From positions 213,923-277,922 of the forward strand of contig NZ_BMXY01000004.1 in the NCBI RefSeq assembly GCF_014651995.1: 64,000 bases of DNA. Reading direction: 5' to 3'. The notes below the pieces were generated by a model. It had not been told where the DNA came from, did not search any database, and saw only the letters and a list, made by a program, of their open reading frames with translations. The translations under genes were made by a program, and so were the position numbers. Position 1 is the stretch's first letter, and the number at the start of each line of letters is the position of its first letter. This document shows, piece by piece, positions 56,017 through 64,000 of the stretch. This stretch comes from Cognatilysobacter xinjiangensis. GTDB taxonomy: Bacteria; Pseudomonadota; Gammaproteobacteria; Xanthomonadales; Xanthomonadaceae.

Positions 56017-56853
56017 ATGCGAGCACTCCGCACTTCCGTCCTTCTCGTCGCCTTCGGTGTCGCCAGCCTCACCGCCTGCGCGAAGGTGCCGTCCGACGCC
56101 GCGCCGCGCGCGAGCACGCTGAGCCGCACCGCCGGCTCGACCGCCGAGGCGAAGCCGGCCGCGGGCACGCCGGATGCCCGCGCGGTCGACGCGGTGCGCG
56201 CGCTGGAACCGCGCGCAGTGGTGGAACACGTCGGCGCCGCGCCGATCCCGGGCTTCCGCGAAGTGGTCGTCGGCGGGCAGGTGGCCTACGTCAGCGATGA
56301 CGGACGCTACCTGTTCATCCCGGGCTCGGGCGGCGCGCTCTACGACGCCACGCAGAAGACCAATCTCACCGAGGCCTCGCTGGGCAAGCTGCGCAGCGCG
56401 CTCGTCGCGAAGATCCCGGCGAGCGACCGCATCGTCTACGCGCCGGCGAACCCGAAGCACCGCGTCACCGTGTTCACCGACATCAGCTGCGGCTTCTGCC
56501 GCAAGTTCCACAGCGAGATCGCCGAGTACAACCGGCAGGGCATCGCGGTGGAGTACGTCGCCTTCCCGCGCGCCGGCATCGGCAGCGAGGACTACAGGCA
56601 GATGGTGTCGGTCTGGTGCGCGCCCGACCGCCGCAAGGCGCTCACCGACGCCAAGAGCGATCGCCCGGTGCCGGCCCGCAGCTGCAAGAGCCCCGTCGAC
56701 ATGCAGTACGACATCGGCCAGCGCGCCGGCCTGACCGGTACGCCGATGGTGCTGGCCGACGACGGCACGCAGCTCGGCGGCTACGTACCGCCGGCACGCC
56801 TGCGCGAGCTTCTGGACAAGCTGGAGCCGGCCAAGACGCCCGCCGCGGGCTGA
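56017..56853 (+). CDS. dsbC: DsbC-like thiol:disulfide interchange protein with lipoprotein signal
   Basis: This 278-aa protein should isomerise wrong disulfides in the periplasm. An N-terminal dimerisation domain (about 60-120) and a thioredoxin fold carry the active site CGFC at Cys158/Cys161, next to the cis-Pro loop TGTPM. Two extra Cys (VWCAPDRR and SCKSPVD) match the structural disulfide of DsbC. Unusually, the signal ends LTAC (Cys21), so it may be lipid-anchored. The active site is CGFC rather than the commoner CGYC. ATG 56017 is used. Confidence 0.92.
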   Translation: MRALRTSVLLVAFGVASLTACAKVPSDAAPRASTLSRTAGSTAEAKPAAGTPDARAVDAVRALEPRAVVEHVGAAPIPGFREVVVGGQVAYVSDDGRYLFIPGSGGALYDATQKTNLTEASLGKLRSALVAKIPASDRIVYAPANPKHRVTVFTDISCGFCRKFHSEIAEYNRQGIAVEYVAFPRAGIGSEDYRQMVSVWCAPDRRKALTDAKSDRPVPARSCKSPVDMQYDIGQRAGLTGTPMVLADDGTQLGGYVPPARLRELLDKLEPAKTPAAG

Positions 56854-56917
56854 CGGACCGGCCGCCCTCCGCGGGCGGGTACAATGGCGGGCCCTGCCGT
56901 CGCACGGTCCGTCGGAC

Positions 56918-59900
56918 ATGATCGTCCTCGAGGGCGCCTCCGCCCTGTCGCCGTTCCGCCTGGAGCGGCTCCAAGCCCGCCTCCGCAGTCTCGCTCCCGA
57001 TGTCCGCATCGCCGGCGCCTGGCACACCTACTGGGTGCTGCCGGAGCCCGCCGCGCAGCCCGACATCGACCGTCTCTGTCAGATCCTCGAAGCCGCGCCA
57101 CAGGTCGCCGCCCGCGGCGACGCGGACGTGTCGCGCTTCGTGACGCCGCGGCTGGGCACGCGCTCGCCATGGTCGAGCAAGGCCACCGAGCTGCTGCGCG
57201 GCGCCGGCCAGCCGGTGCATCGCGTCGAGCGCGGCATGCGCATCGACCTCGCGAACTGGCCTGCCGATGCGATGACGCAGGGCCGGCTGGCGAAGCTGCT
57301 GCACGATCCGATGACGCAGTCGCTGCTGGACGCACGCGAGGACGCGATCGCGCTGTTCGAGGCGCCCGCGCGCGGCGACCTCGAGCGCATCGACCTCGCC
57401 GACCTCGAGAACGCGAACCTGCGCCTCGGCCTCGCGCTCGCCGACGACGAGATCGCCTATCTGCGCGAGCGCTACACCGCGCTGGGTCGCACGCCGGCCG
57501 ACGTCGAGCTGATGATGTTCGCGCAGGCGAACTCCGAGCACTGCCGCCACAAGATCTTCAACGCCAGCTGGACCATCGACGGCGTCGAGGCGCCGAAGTC
57601 GCTGTTCGGCATGATCCGCCACACGCACGCGACGACGCCGCAGCACACGCTGAGCGCGTACAGCGACAACGCGGCAGTGGTCGAGGGTTACGTGGCCAGC
57701 CGTTTCCGCCCGACCGGGGCGGATTCGAGCTATCGCAGCGAGCCCGAGGTCGACTCGGCGTTCTGCATCAAGGTCGAGACGCACAACCATCCGACCGCGA
57801 TCGCGCCGTTCCCGGGTGCGTCGACGGGCGCCGGCGGCGAGATCCGCGACGAGGGCGCGACCGGCCGCGGCGGCAAGCCGAAGGCGGGCCTCGCCGGCTT
57901 CTCGGTCTCGCACCTGCGCATCCCGACGCTGCCGCAGCCGTGGGAAGCGCCGCGCGCGCTGAATCCGCGCATGGCGCCCGCGCTCGAAATCATGCTCGAC
58001 GGCCCGATCGGCGCCGCGGCGTTCAACAACGAATTCGGCCGTCCGAACCTGCTCGGCTATTTCCGCAGCTTCGAGCTGCCCGAAGGCGATATCGCGCGCG
58101 CCTACGACAAGCCGATCATGCTCGCCGGCGGCCTCGGCGCGATCGACCGCATCCAGGTGCAGAAGCACGGCCTGCGGCCCGGCGACGCGATCGTCGTGCT
58201 CGGCGGCCCGGCGATGCTGATTGGCCTCGGTGGCGGCGCGGCGAGTTCGGTCGCATCCGGCGAAAGCCAGGAAGCCCTCGACTTCGCAAGCGTGCAGCGC
58301 GACAACCCGGAGATGGAGCGTCGCTGCCAGGAAGTGATCGACCGCTGCGTCGGCCTTGCCGAAGGCAATCCAATCGCGACCATCCACGACGTCGGCGCGG
58401 GCGGCCTGTCGAACGCGATCCCCGAACTGCTGCACGACTCCGACCTCGGCGGCGTGATCAACCTCGACCGCGTGCCGTCCGACGATCCGTCGCTGTCGCC
58501 GATGCAGCTGTGGTGCAACGAATCGCAGGAGCGTTACGTGCTCGGCCTGCCGCCGGAGCGCGTCGAGGAATTCGCCGCCATCTGCGAGCGCGAGCGCTGC
58601 CCGTTCGCGGTGGTCGGCTATGCGACCGCCGAGGAGCGACTCGTCGTCGGCCATGGCGCCACGCTCGAGGCCGTCGTCGCCGGCGAAACGGGCTGGGCGA
58701 TCGACATCCCGATGGACGTGCTGTTCGGCAAGCCGCCGAAGATGCACCGCGACACCGCGCATCCGCCTGCGCCGAAGTGGCCCGCGCTGAAGTGGAACGG
58801 GCTGGATCTGCATGACGCGGCGCTGCGCGTGCTCGCGCATCCGACCGTCGCGTCCAAGAGCTTCCTCGTCACGATCGGCGACCGCAGCGTCGGCGGCCTG
58901 ACCGCGCGCGACCAGATGATCGGCCCGTGGCAGCTGCCGGTCGCCGACTGCGCGATCACGTTCAGCGGCTTCGACACGTACACGGGCGAGGCCATGGCGA
59001 TCGGCGAGCGCACGCCGCTCGCGCTGCTCGATTCCGCCGCGGCCGCGCGCATGGCCGTGGGCGAGGCGATCACCAACCTGTGCGCCGCGCCGGTGGAATC
59101 GCTGGATCGCGTGAAGCTCTCCGCCAACTGGATGGCCGCCTGCGGGCATCCGGGCGAGGACGCGCTGCTGTTCGACGCGGTCAAGGCGATCGCGATGGAG
59201 CTGTGCCCATCGCTGCAGCTCGCGATCCCGGTCGGCAAGGACTCGCTGTCGATGCAGGCGCAGTGGCAGGCCGACGGCACGCAGCAGAAGTCGGTGTCGC
59301 CGGTGTCGCTGGTGATTACCGCGTTCGCGCCGGTGCCGGACGTGCGCACGCAGCTCACCCCGCTGCTCGATCGCAGCGTGGACAGCGAGCTGTGGCTGAT
59401 CGGCCTCGGCGGGGGCAAGCAGCGCCTGGGCGGCTCTGTGCTCGCGCAGTGCCATCCGGAAGCGGGCGGTGACGCGTCGTTCCCGGCGTTCGCCGCCGCG
59501 GGCGAGCGCGACGGCTTCGGCGTGCCGGACGTCGACGATCCGCAGCGCCTGTGCGAGTTCTTCGACCTGATGCGCGATGCGCGCAGTGCGGGCCTGGTGC
59601 GCGCCTACCACGACCGCTCCGACGGCGGCGCCTTCGCGGCGCTGACCGAGATGGCGTTCTGCTCGCGCACCGGCCTCGACATCTCGCTCGATGCCTGGGG
59701 CGAGGATCCGTTCCGCTGCCTGTTCAACGAGGAACTCGGCGCGATCGTGCAGGTCGCCACCGAGGACCGCGCCGAATTCGCCGACCTCGTCGCGCGTCAC
59801 GGCCTGATCGACTGCGCGCAGCGAATCGCGGTGCCGACGTCCGCGCCGCAGGTGCGCGTGCGCCTGGACGGCGAGACGCTCGCCGAGTGGAGCTGGCAGG

Positions 59901-60835
59901 AGCTGTTCGATGCGTGGTGGTCGGTCAGCCACGCCATGCAGCGCCTGCGCGACAACCCCGCCTGCGCGGACGAGGAGCGCCACGTCGCGCGCGACTTCAA
60001 CGCGCCGGGCATCGTCCCGAAACTCATGTTCGATCCGGCCGACGATATCGCGGCGCCGTACGTGAACACGGCGCGCCCGAAGGTGGCGATCCTGCGCGAG
60101 CAGGGCGTCAACGGGCAGGTGGAGATGGCCTGGGGCTTCGACCGGTCGGGCTTCACCGCCGTCGACGTGCACATGAGCGACCTGATCGCCGGCCGCGTCG
60201 ACCTGCGCGAGTTCGCGGGCCTCGCCGCCTGCGGCGGCTTCAGCTACGGCGACGTGCTGGGCGCAGGCCGCGGCTGGGCCACGAGCGCGCTCGAGCGGCT
60301 GCCGGTGCGCGAGGCCTTCGAGGCGTTCTTCCGTCGCGACGACACGTTCGCGCTGGGCGTCTGCAACGGCTGCCAGATGATGGCTGCGATGGCGCCGGCG
60401 ATCCCGGGTGCAGAGCACTTCCCGCGCCTGCTGCGCAACCGCAGCGAGCAGTTCGAGGCGCGCCTGGGGCTGCTGCAGATCACCGAGTCGCCGTCGATCC
60501 TGCTCGCGGGCATGGAAGGCTCGCGCATCCCCGTTGCCGTGGCGCACGGCGAGGGCCGCGTGCATTTCGACGACCCGGCCGCGCGCATGGCTATCGACGT
60601 CGTGGCGCGTTATGTCGATGGTCGCGGCGAGCCGGCCATGCAGTACCCGCTCAATCCGAACGGCTCCAGCGACGCCATCGCCGGCTTCACCAGCCGCGAC
60701 GGCCGCGTGACCCTGCTGATGCCGCACCCCGAGCGCACGCTGCGCACCGCCAACCTCAGCTGGGCCCCGGCCGACTGGCCGGCCGATTCGCCATGGCTGC
60801 GGATGTTCCGCAACGCGCGGGCGTGGGTGGGCTGA
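56918..60835 (+). CDS. purL: Phosphoribosylformylglycinamidine synthase (single-chain PurL)
   Basis: This 1305-aa enzyme makes FGAM in purine synthesis, with N-terminal, FGAM synthetase and C-terminal glutaminase domains. Visible signatures are the linker and ATP-site segments ([26 protein letters not shown]), and the class I glutamine amidotransferase nucleophile in [12 protein letters not shown] with the C-terminal PHPER pair. Full length for the gammaproteobacterial form. A TACAAT box lies at 56880-56885, 33 bases before the ATG. A very long open frame on the opposite strand is a codon-bias shadow. Confidence 0.98.
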   Translation: MIVLEGASALSPFRLERLQARLRSLAPDVRIAGAWHTYWVLPEPAAQPDIDRLCQILEAAPQVAARGDADVSRFVTPRLGTRSPWSSKATELLRGAGQPVHRVERGMRIDLANWPADAMTQGRLAKLLHDPMTQSLLDAREDAIALFEAPARGDLERIDLADLENANLRLGLALADDEIAYLRERYTALGRTPADVELMMFAQANSEHCRHKIFNASWTIDGVEAPKSLFGMIRHTHATTPQHTLSAYSDNAAVVEGYVASRFRPTGADSSYRSEPEVDSAFCIKVETHNHPTAIAPFPGASTGAGGEIRDEGATGRGGKPKAGLAGFSVSHLRIPTLPQPWEAPRALNPRMAPALEIMLDGPIGAAAFNNEFGRPNLLGYFRSFELPEGDIARAYDKPIMLAGGLGAIDRIQVQKHGLRPGDAIVVLGGPAMLIGLGGGAASSVASGESQEALDFASVQRDNPEMERRCQEVIDRCVGLAEGNPIATIHDVGAGGLSNAIPELLHDSDLGGVINLDRVPSDDPSLSPMQLWCNESQERYVLGLPPERVEEFAAICERERCPFAVVGYATAEERLVVGHGATLEAVVAGETGWAIDIPMDVLFGKPPKMHRDTAHPPAPKWPALKWNGLDLHDAALRVLAHPTVASKSFLVTIGDRSVGGLTARDQMIGPWQLPVADCAITFSGFDTYTGEAMAIGERTPLALLDSAAAARMAVGEAITNLCAAPVESLDRVKLSANWMAACGHPGEDALLFDAVKAIAMELCPSLQLAIPVGKDSLSMQAQWQADGTQQKSVSPVSLVITAFAPVPDVRTQLTPLLDRSVDSELWLIGLGGGKQRLGGSVLAQCHPEAGGDASFPAFAAAGERDGFGVPDVDDPQRLCEFFDLMRDARSAGLVRAYHDRSDGGAFAALTEMAFCSRTGLDISLDAWGEDPFRCLFNEELGAIVQVATEDRAEFADLVARHGLIDCAQRIAVPTSAPQVRVRLDGETLAEWSWQELFDAWWSVSHAMQRLRDNPACADEERHVARDFNAPGIVPKLMFDPADDIAAPYVNTARPKVAILREQGVNGQVEMAWGFDRSGFTAVDVHMSDLIAGRVDLREFAGLAACGGFSYGDVLGAGRGWATSALERLPVREAFEAFFRRDDTFALGVCNGCQMMAAMAPAIPGAEHFPRLLRNRSEQFEARLGLLQITESPSILLAGMEGSRIPVAVAHGEGRVHFDDPAARMAIDVVARYVDGRGEPAMQYPLNPNGSSDAIAGFTSRDGRVTLLMPHPERTLRTANLSWAPADWPADSPWLRMFRNARAWVG

Positions 60836-60937
60836 GCGCGTTCATCGCGTTGAATCGACGGGCAATGGACGGCCCGTATGCGCGCCTCCCGCGCGGTGGC
60901 GGCCTGCTACAGTCCGGCGGTCGCCACGGAGGTCGAA

Positions 60938-62662
60938 ATGAACGCGGTCGTCAACAACATGGAAGAGCCCATCGGCGGTGACCCGGTACAGGCGCGCATC
61001 CTCGCGCTGCTGATCGAGCGCGGCCGCCTCAAGGACGCCGATCTCGCACGCGCCCGCCGCCTCGAAGCCGAGACCGGCGGATCGCTGCTCGAGCTCGTCG
61101 GGCGCCTGGGGCTGGTTTCCGAGCGCGACCATGCCGAGGCCGTCGCGACCGTGCTGGACCTGCCGTTGGTGTCGACCAAGGACCTGCCCGACCTGCCGCC
61201 TGAGAACGTCGCGCTGTCGCCGAAGTTCATGCGGCAGTTCCATCTCTGTCCGATCCGCGAAACCGACGCCGCCATCGAAGTGCTGATGGCCGATCCGCAG
61301 GACGCCTACCAGCTCGACGCGCTGCGCCTCGCGGTGCCGCGTCCGCTCAATCCGCTGGTGGGCGTGCGTTCGGAGATCGATGCGCTGATCGAGCGCTGGC
61401 ACGGCCAAGGCCGCAGCGCGATGGGCGCGATCGTCGACACCGCCGACGGCGAGGGCGGCGACATGGACGATGTCGAGCACCTGCGCGACCTCGCCTCCGA
61501 AGCGCCGGTCATCCGGCTGGTCAATCTGATCATCCAGCGCGCGGTCGAGTTGCGCGCGTCGGACATCCACATCGAGCCGTTCGAGACGGCGCTGAAGGTG
61601 CGCTATCGCGTCGACGGCGTGCTGCACGAGGGCGAGAGCCCGCCGACCAATCTCACCGCCGCGGTGATCAGCCGCATCAAGATCATGGCGCGGCTCAACA
61701 TCGCCGAGCGCCGGCTACCGCAGGACGGCCGCATCCAGATGCGCGTACAGGGCCGTGAGCTCGACCTGCGCGTGAGCACGGTGCCCACCGCGCACGGCGA
61801 AAGCGTGGTGATGCGACTGCTCGATCGCGAGTCGGTGGTGCTGAGTTTCGAGAAGCTCGGCTTCACCAACGAGTTCCTGCCGCAGTTCCAGAAGGTGCTG
61901 GACCTGCCGCACGGCATCCTGCTGGTCACCGGTCCCACCGGCTCGGGCAAGACGACGACGCTGTACACGGCGCTCTCCAAGCTCAACACGCCGGACGTCA
62001 AGATCATCACCGTCGAGGACCCGATCGAGTACCAGATCGAGGGCATCAACCAGATCCAGGCGAAGCCTGCGATCGGGCTGGATTTCGCGCATGCGCTGCG
62101 CTCGATCGTGCGCCAGGACCCGGACGTCATCATGATCGGCGAGATGCGCGACCTGGAGACCGCGCGCATCGCGATCCAGTCCGCGCTCACCGGCCACCTG
62201 GTGCTGTCGACGCTGCATACCAACAATGCCGCGGGCGGCATCACGCGCCTGCTCGACATGGGCGTCGAGGACTACCTGCTCACGTCGACGATCAACGGCA
62301 TCCTCGCGCAGCGCCTGGTGCGCCGGCTCGAGCCCACGCATGCCGAGCGCTACCGCGCGTCGCCCGAAGAGATCGAGAAGTTCGGCCTGCGGCGCCTGCA
62401 GCCGGAAGGCGACATCTTCCTGTTCCGGCCGAAGGGCTCGCCGCTGGCGCCGTCCGGTTACCACGGGCGTACGACGATCATGGAGTTCCTCGTCATGAAC
62501 GACGAGCTGCGCCGCGCGGTGATGCGCCACGCCGGCATGGGCGAGATCGAGGAGATCGCGCGTGCCGCCGGCATGCGCACGATGTACGAGGACGGCATCG
62601 CCAAGGCGCTCGCCGGTCTTACGACCATCGAGGAAGTGCTGCGCGTGACGGAAGAGTCGTAG
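60938..62662 (+). CDS. xpsE: Type II secretion ATPase of the second system (XpsE-type)
   Basis: This 574-aa ATPase has the MshEN/GspE-N domain, Walker A GPTGSGKT at residues 332-339, Walker B RQDPDVIMIGEMRD and the His box STLHTNNA. ATG 60938 has CGGAGG upstream. Unlike the gspE at 3811, the C-terminal region that usually binds zinc has no Cys pairs; EPTHAERYRASPEEIEKFGL and GDIFLFRPKG occupy the place. Position after purL and before xpsF matches the Xanthomonas xps cluster, the general secretion route for extracellular enzymes. Confidence 0.95.
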   Translation: MNAVVNNMEEPIGGDPVQARILALLIERGRLKDADLARARRLEAETGGSLLELVGRLGLVSERDHAEAVATVLDLPLVSTKDLPDLPPENVALSPKFMRQFHLCPIRETDAAIEVLMADPQDAYQLDALRLAVPRPLNPLVGVRSEIDALIERWHGQGRSAMGAIVDTADGEGGDMDDVEHLRDLASEAPVIRLVNLIIQRAVELRASDIHIEPFETALKVRYRVDGVLHEGESPPTNLTAAVISRIKIMARLNIAERRLPQDGRIQMRVQGRELDLRVSTVPTAHGESVVMRLLDRESVVLSFEKLGFTNEFLPQFQKVLDLPHGILLVTGPTGSGKTTTLYTALSKLNTPDVKIITVEDPIEYQIEGINQIQAKPAIGLDFAHALRSIVRQDPDVIMIGEMRDLETARIAIQSALTGHLVLSTLHTNNAAGGITRLLDMGVEDYLLTSTINGILAQRLVRRLEPTHAERYRASPEEIEKFGLRRLQPEGDIFLFRPKGSPLAPSGYHGRTTIMEFLVMNDELRRAVMRHAGMGEIEEIARAAGMRTMYEDGIAKALAGLTTIEEVLRVTEES

Positions 62663-62669
62663 GCCGCGC

Positions 62670-63887
62670 ATGGCGCTCTATCGCTACAAGGCATTGAATC
62701 CGCGCGGCGAGATGCTCGACGGCCAGATGGAGGCCGCGAGCGTCGAGGAGGTCGTGCAACGGCTGCAGGGGCAGGGGCATCTGCCGGTCGAGGCGCGACC
62801 CGCGAGCGAAGGCGGCGGGCCGGCGATCTGGAAAGGCCTGTTCAAGCAGAAGCCGTTCGGAGGCGCGCGGCTCGTGCAGTTCACCCAGCAGCTGGCGACG
62901 CTGCTCGGCGCGGGGCAGCCGCTGGACCGCGCGCTGTCGATCCTGTTGGAGTTGCCGGACGACGAGGCCGCGCGTCGCACGATCGCCGACATCCGCGAGG
63001 CCGTGCGTGGCGGCGCGGCGCTTTCGACCGCACTCGACCGCCAGCACGGCACGTTCTCGCGCCTGTACGTCAACATGGTGCGTGCGGGCGAGGCGGGCGG
63101 CACGCTGCACGAAACGCTCGCGCGGCTGGCGGATTACCTCGAGCGCGCACGCGCGCTGCAGGGTCGCGTCATCAATGCGCTGATCTACCCGGCGATCCTG
63201 CTGGTGATGGTCACGCTGAGCCTGCTGTTCCTGCTCGGCTACGTGGTGCCGCAGTTCGCGCAGATGTACGAGAGCCTCGGCGCCGAGCTGCCGCTGTTCA
63301 CCAAGATCATCCTCGGCGTCGGCGAGTTCGTGCGCGATTTCTGGATCCTGATCGTCGCCGCGCCGGCGCTTGCGATCTGGTGGATCGAGCGCAAGCGCCG
63401 CGACCCCGCGTTCCGCCTCGCCTTCGACGCATGGTTGTTGCGGCGCAAGTTCGCGGGCCTGCTGGTCGCGCGCATCGAAGTCGCGCGTCTCGCGCGCACG
63501 CTCGGCACGCTGGTACGCAACGGCGTGCCGCTGATCACCGCGCTCGGCATCGGCCGCAACGTGCTGGGTAATCGCATGCTTGCGGACGACGTCGACAAGG
63601 CGGCGGACGAAGTGAAGAACGGCGTCGCGCTGTCCACCGCGCTCGGCCGCGGCAAGCGCTTCCCGCGCCTCGCGCTGCAGATGATCCAGGTGGGCGAGGA
63701 ATCGGGCGCGCTCGATGCGATGCTGATCCGCACCGCCGAGACCTTCGAGCACGAAACCGGCCTCGCGCTCGATCGCATGCTCGCCGCGCTGGTGCCGATC
63801 GTGACGATGGTGCTGGCCTTCGTCATCGGCACGGTGATCCTCGGCATCCTCGTTCCCATGTACGACCTGACGGGGCAGATTGGGTGA
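62670..63887 (+). CDS. xpsF: Type II secretion platform protein of the second system (XpsF-type)
   Basis: This 405-aa protein has two T2SSF domains and three membrane helices (first around LIYPAILLVMVTLSLLFLLG). It starts seven bases after xpsE with MALYRYKALNPRGEMLDGQM. It pairs with xpsE; the remaining xps genes should lie beyond the right edge. It is clearly divergent from gspF at 5518, so the two systems are not a recent duplication. Confidence 0.95.
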   Translation: MALYRYKALNPRGEMLDGQMEAASVEEVVQRLQGQGHLPVEARPASEGGGPAIWKGLFKQKPFGGARLVQFTQQLATLLGAGQPLDRALSILLELPDDEAARRTIADIREAVRGGAALSTALDRQHGTFSRLYVNMVRAGEAGGTLHETLARLADYLERARALQGRVINALIYPAILLVMVTLSLLFLLGYVVPQFAQMYESLGAELPLFTKIILGVGEFVRDFWILIVAAPALAIWWIERKRRDPAFRLAFDAWLLRRKFAGLLVARIEVARLARTLGTLVRNGVPLITALGIGRNVLGNRMLADDVDKAADEVKNGVALSTALGRGKRFPRLALQMIQVGEESGALDAMLIRTAETFEHETGLALDRMLAALVPIVTMVLAFVIGTVILGILVPMYDLTGQIG

Positions 63888-63951
63888 GCGATGCCTGCTT
63901 ACGCGGCATCGCCGCGTAGGCATCGCGAACGCCCGGCGCGCTGCGCCGGGC
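63888..63951. repeat. Two-hairpin intergenic repeat, copy B (after xpsF)
   Basis: Immediately after the xpsF stop, GCGATGCCT pairs with AGGCATCGC and an inner ACGCGGC pairs with GCCGCGT. Then GAAC leads to a second hairpin with arms GCCCGGCGC (63931-63939) and GCGCCGGGC (63943-63951). The layout and the linker CGAACGCCCGGC match copy A. Nothing codable was seen from here to 64000. Confidence 0.65.
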
Positions 63952-64000
63952 CGGAAGCGAACTCGCAGCTCGCGATGGAGCAACATCCGCAGGCGCGCAT

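Noticed and set aside
56642..60727. A 1361-codon open frame opposite purL
   Set aside because: It mirrors purL codons in a GC-rich genome, has a repetitive His/Arg/Ala/Asp composition and no domain; purL is certain.

Overview
This 64 kb window comes from a high-GC gammaproteobacterium of the Xanthomonadaceae/Lysobacteraceae type (Lysobacter or Luteimonas-like). The evidence is the gene order: etfB-etfA next to a xanB-like GDP-mannose gene and surface-polysaccharide genes, a xanthomonad H-NS protein, and purL followed by xpsE-xpsF. No rRNA, tRNA, CRISPR array, insertion sequence or phage was seen.

Left accessory region (1-23.2 kb). A signal-peptide-bearing 509-aa protein that looks like an S-layer or surface-array protein (1154-2683, minus) has a good sigma70 promoter, a leader of about 170 nt and a very strong terminator. 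The terminator's U-tract runs into the ribosome-binding site of a downstream ATP-grasp gene, and a methyltransferase start follows at the window edge. Divergent from it is a roughly 20 kb unidirectional, tightly overlapping gene string. It holds an ABC-2 polysaccharide-export permease without an ATPase, a type II secretion (T2SS) set gspE-F-G-H-I-J-K-L-M-C-D, and a 1198-aa sulfotransferase-like/coiled-coil/GT2/GT4 protein. It continues with the four enzymes for GDP-D-glycero-D-manno-heptose (gmhA, hddA, gmhB, hddC), a methyltransferase, a PIG-V-like GT-C membrane protein and a small anchored protein. The most interesting reading is a dedicated T2SS for a heptose-glycosylated surface-layer protein. 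That link is inferred from gene position and has not been shown.

Middle region (23.2-30.8 kb). etfB, etfA and a small lipoprotein are on the minus strand, and manC/xanB is divergent. Convergent with manC is a five-gene minus-strand cluster: ArnC-like GT2, NeuD/PglD-like acyltransferase, WbqC-like protein, ArnE/F-like SMR flippase and WecE-like aminotransferase. It looks like a pathway for an undecaprenyl-phosphate-linked 4-amino-4,6-dideoxyhexose.

Core region (30.8-64 kb). This is mostly housekeeping: scoAB, a lipoprotein reprolysin-like protease with a perfect 291-bp tandem duplication, etfD, alkB, an Mla-type lipid transporter, thrE-like, hns, proS, pssA, rimI, valS, holC, pepA, lptFG, RDD, xerD, dsbC-like and purL. 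A second T2SS (xpsE, xpsF) begins at the right edge. Two copies of a two-hairpin repeat sit directly after the xerD and xpsF stop codons.
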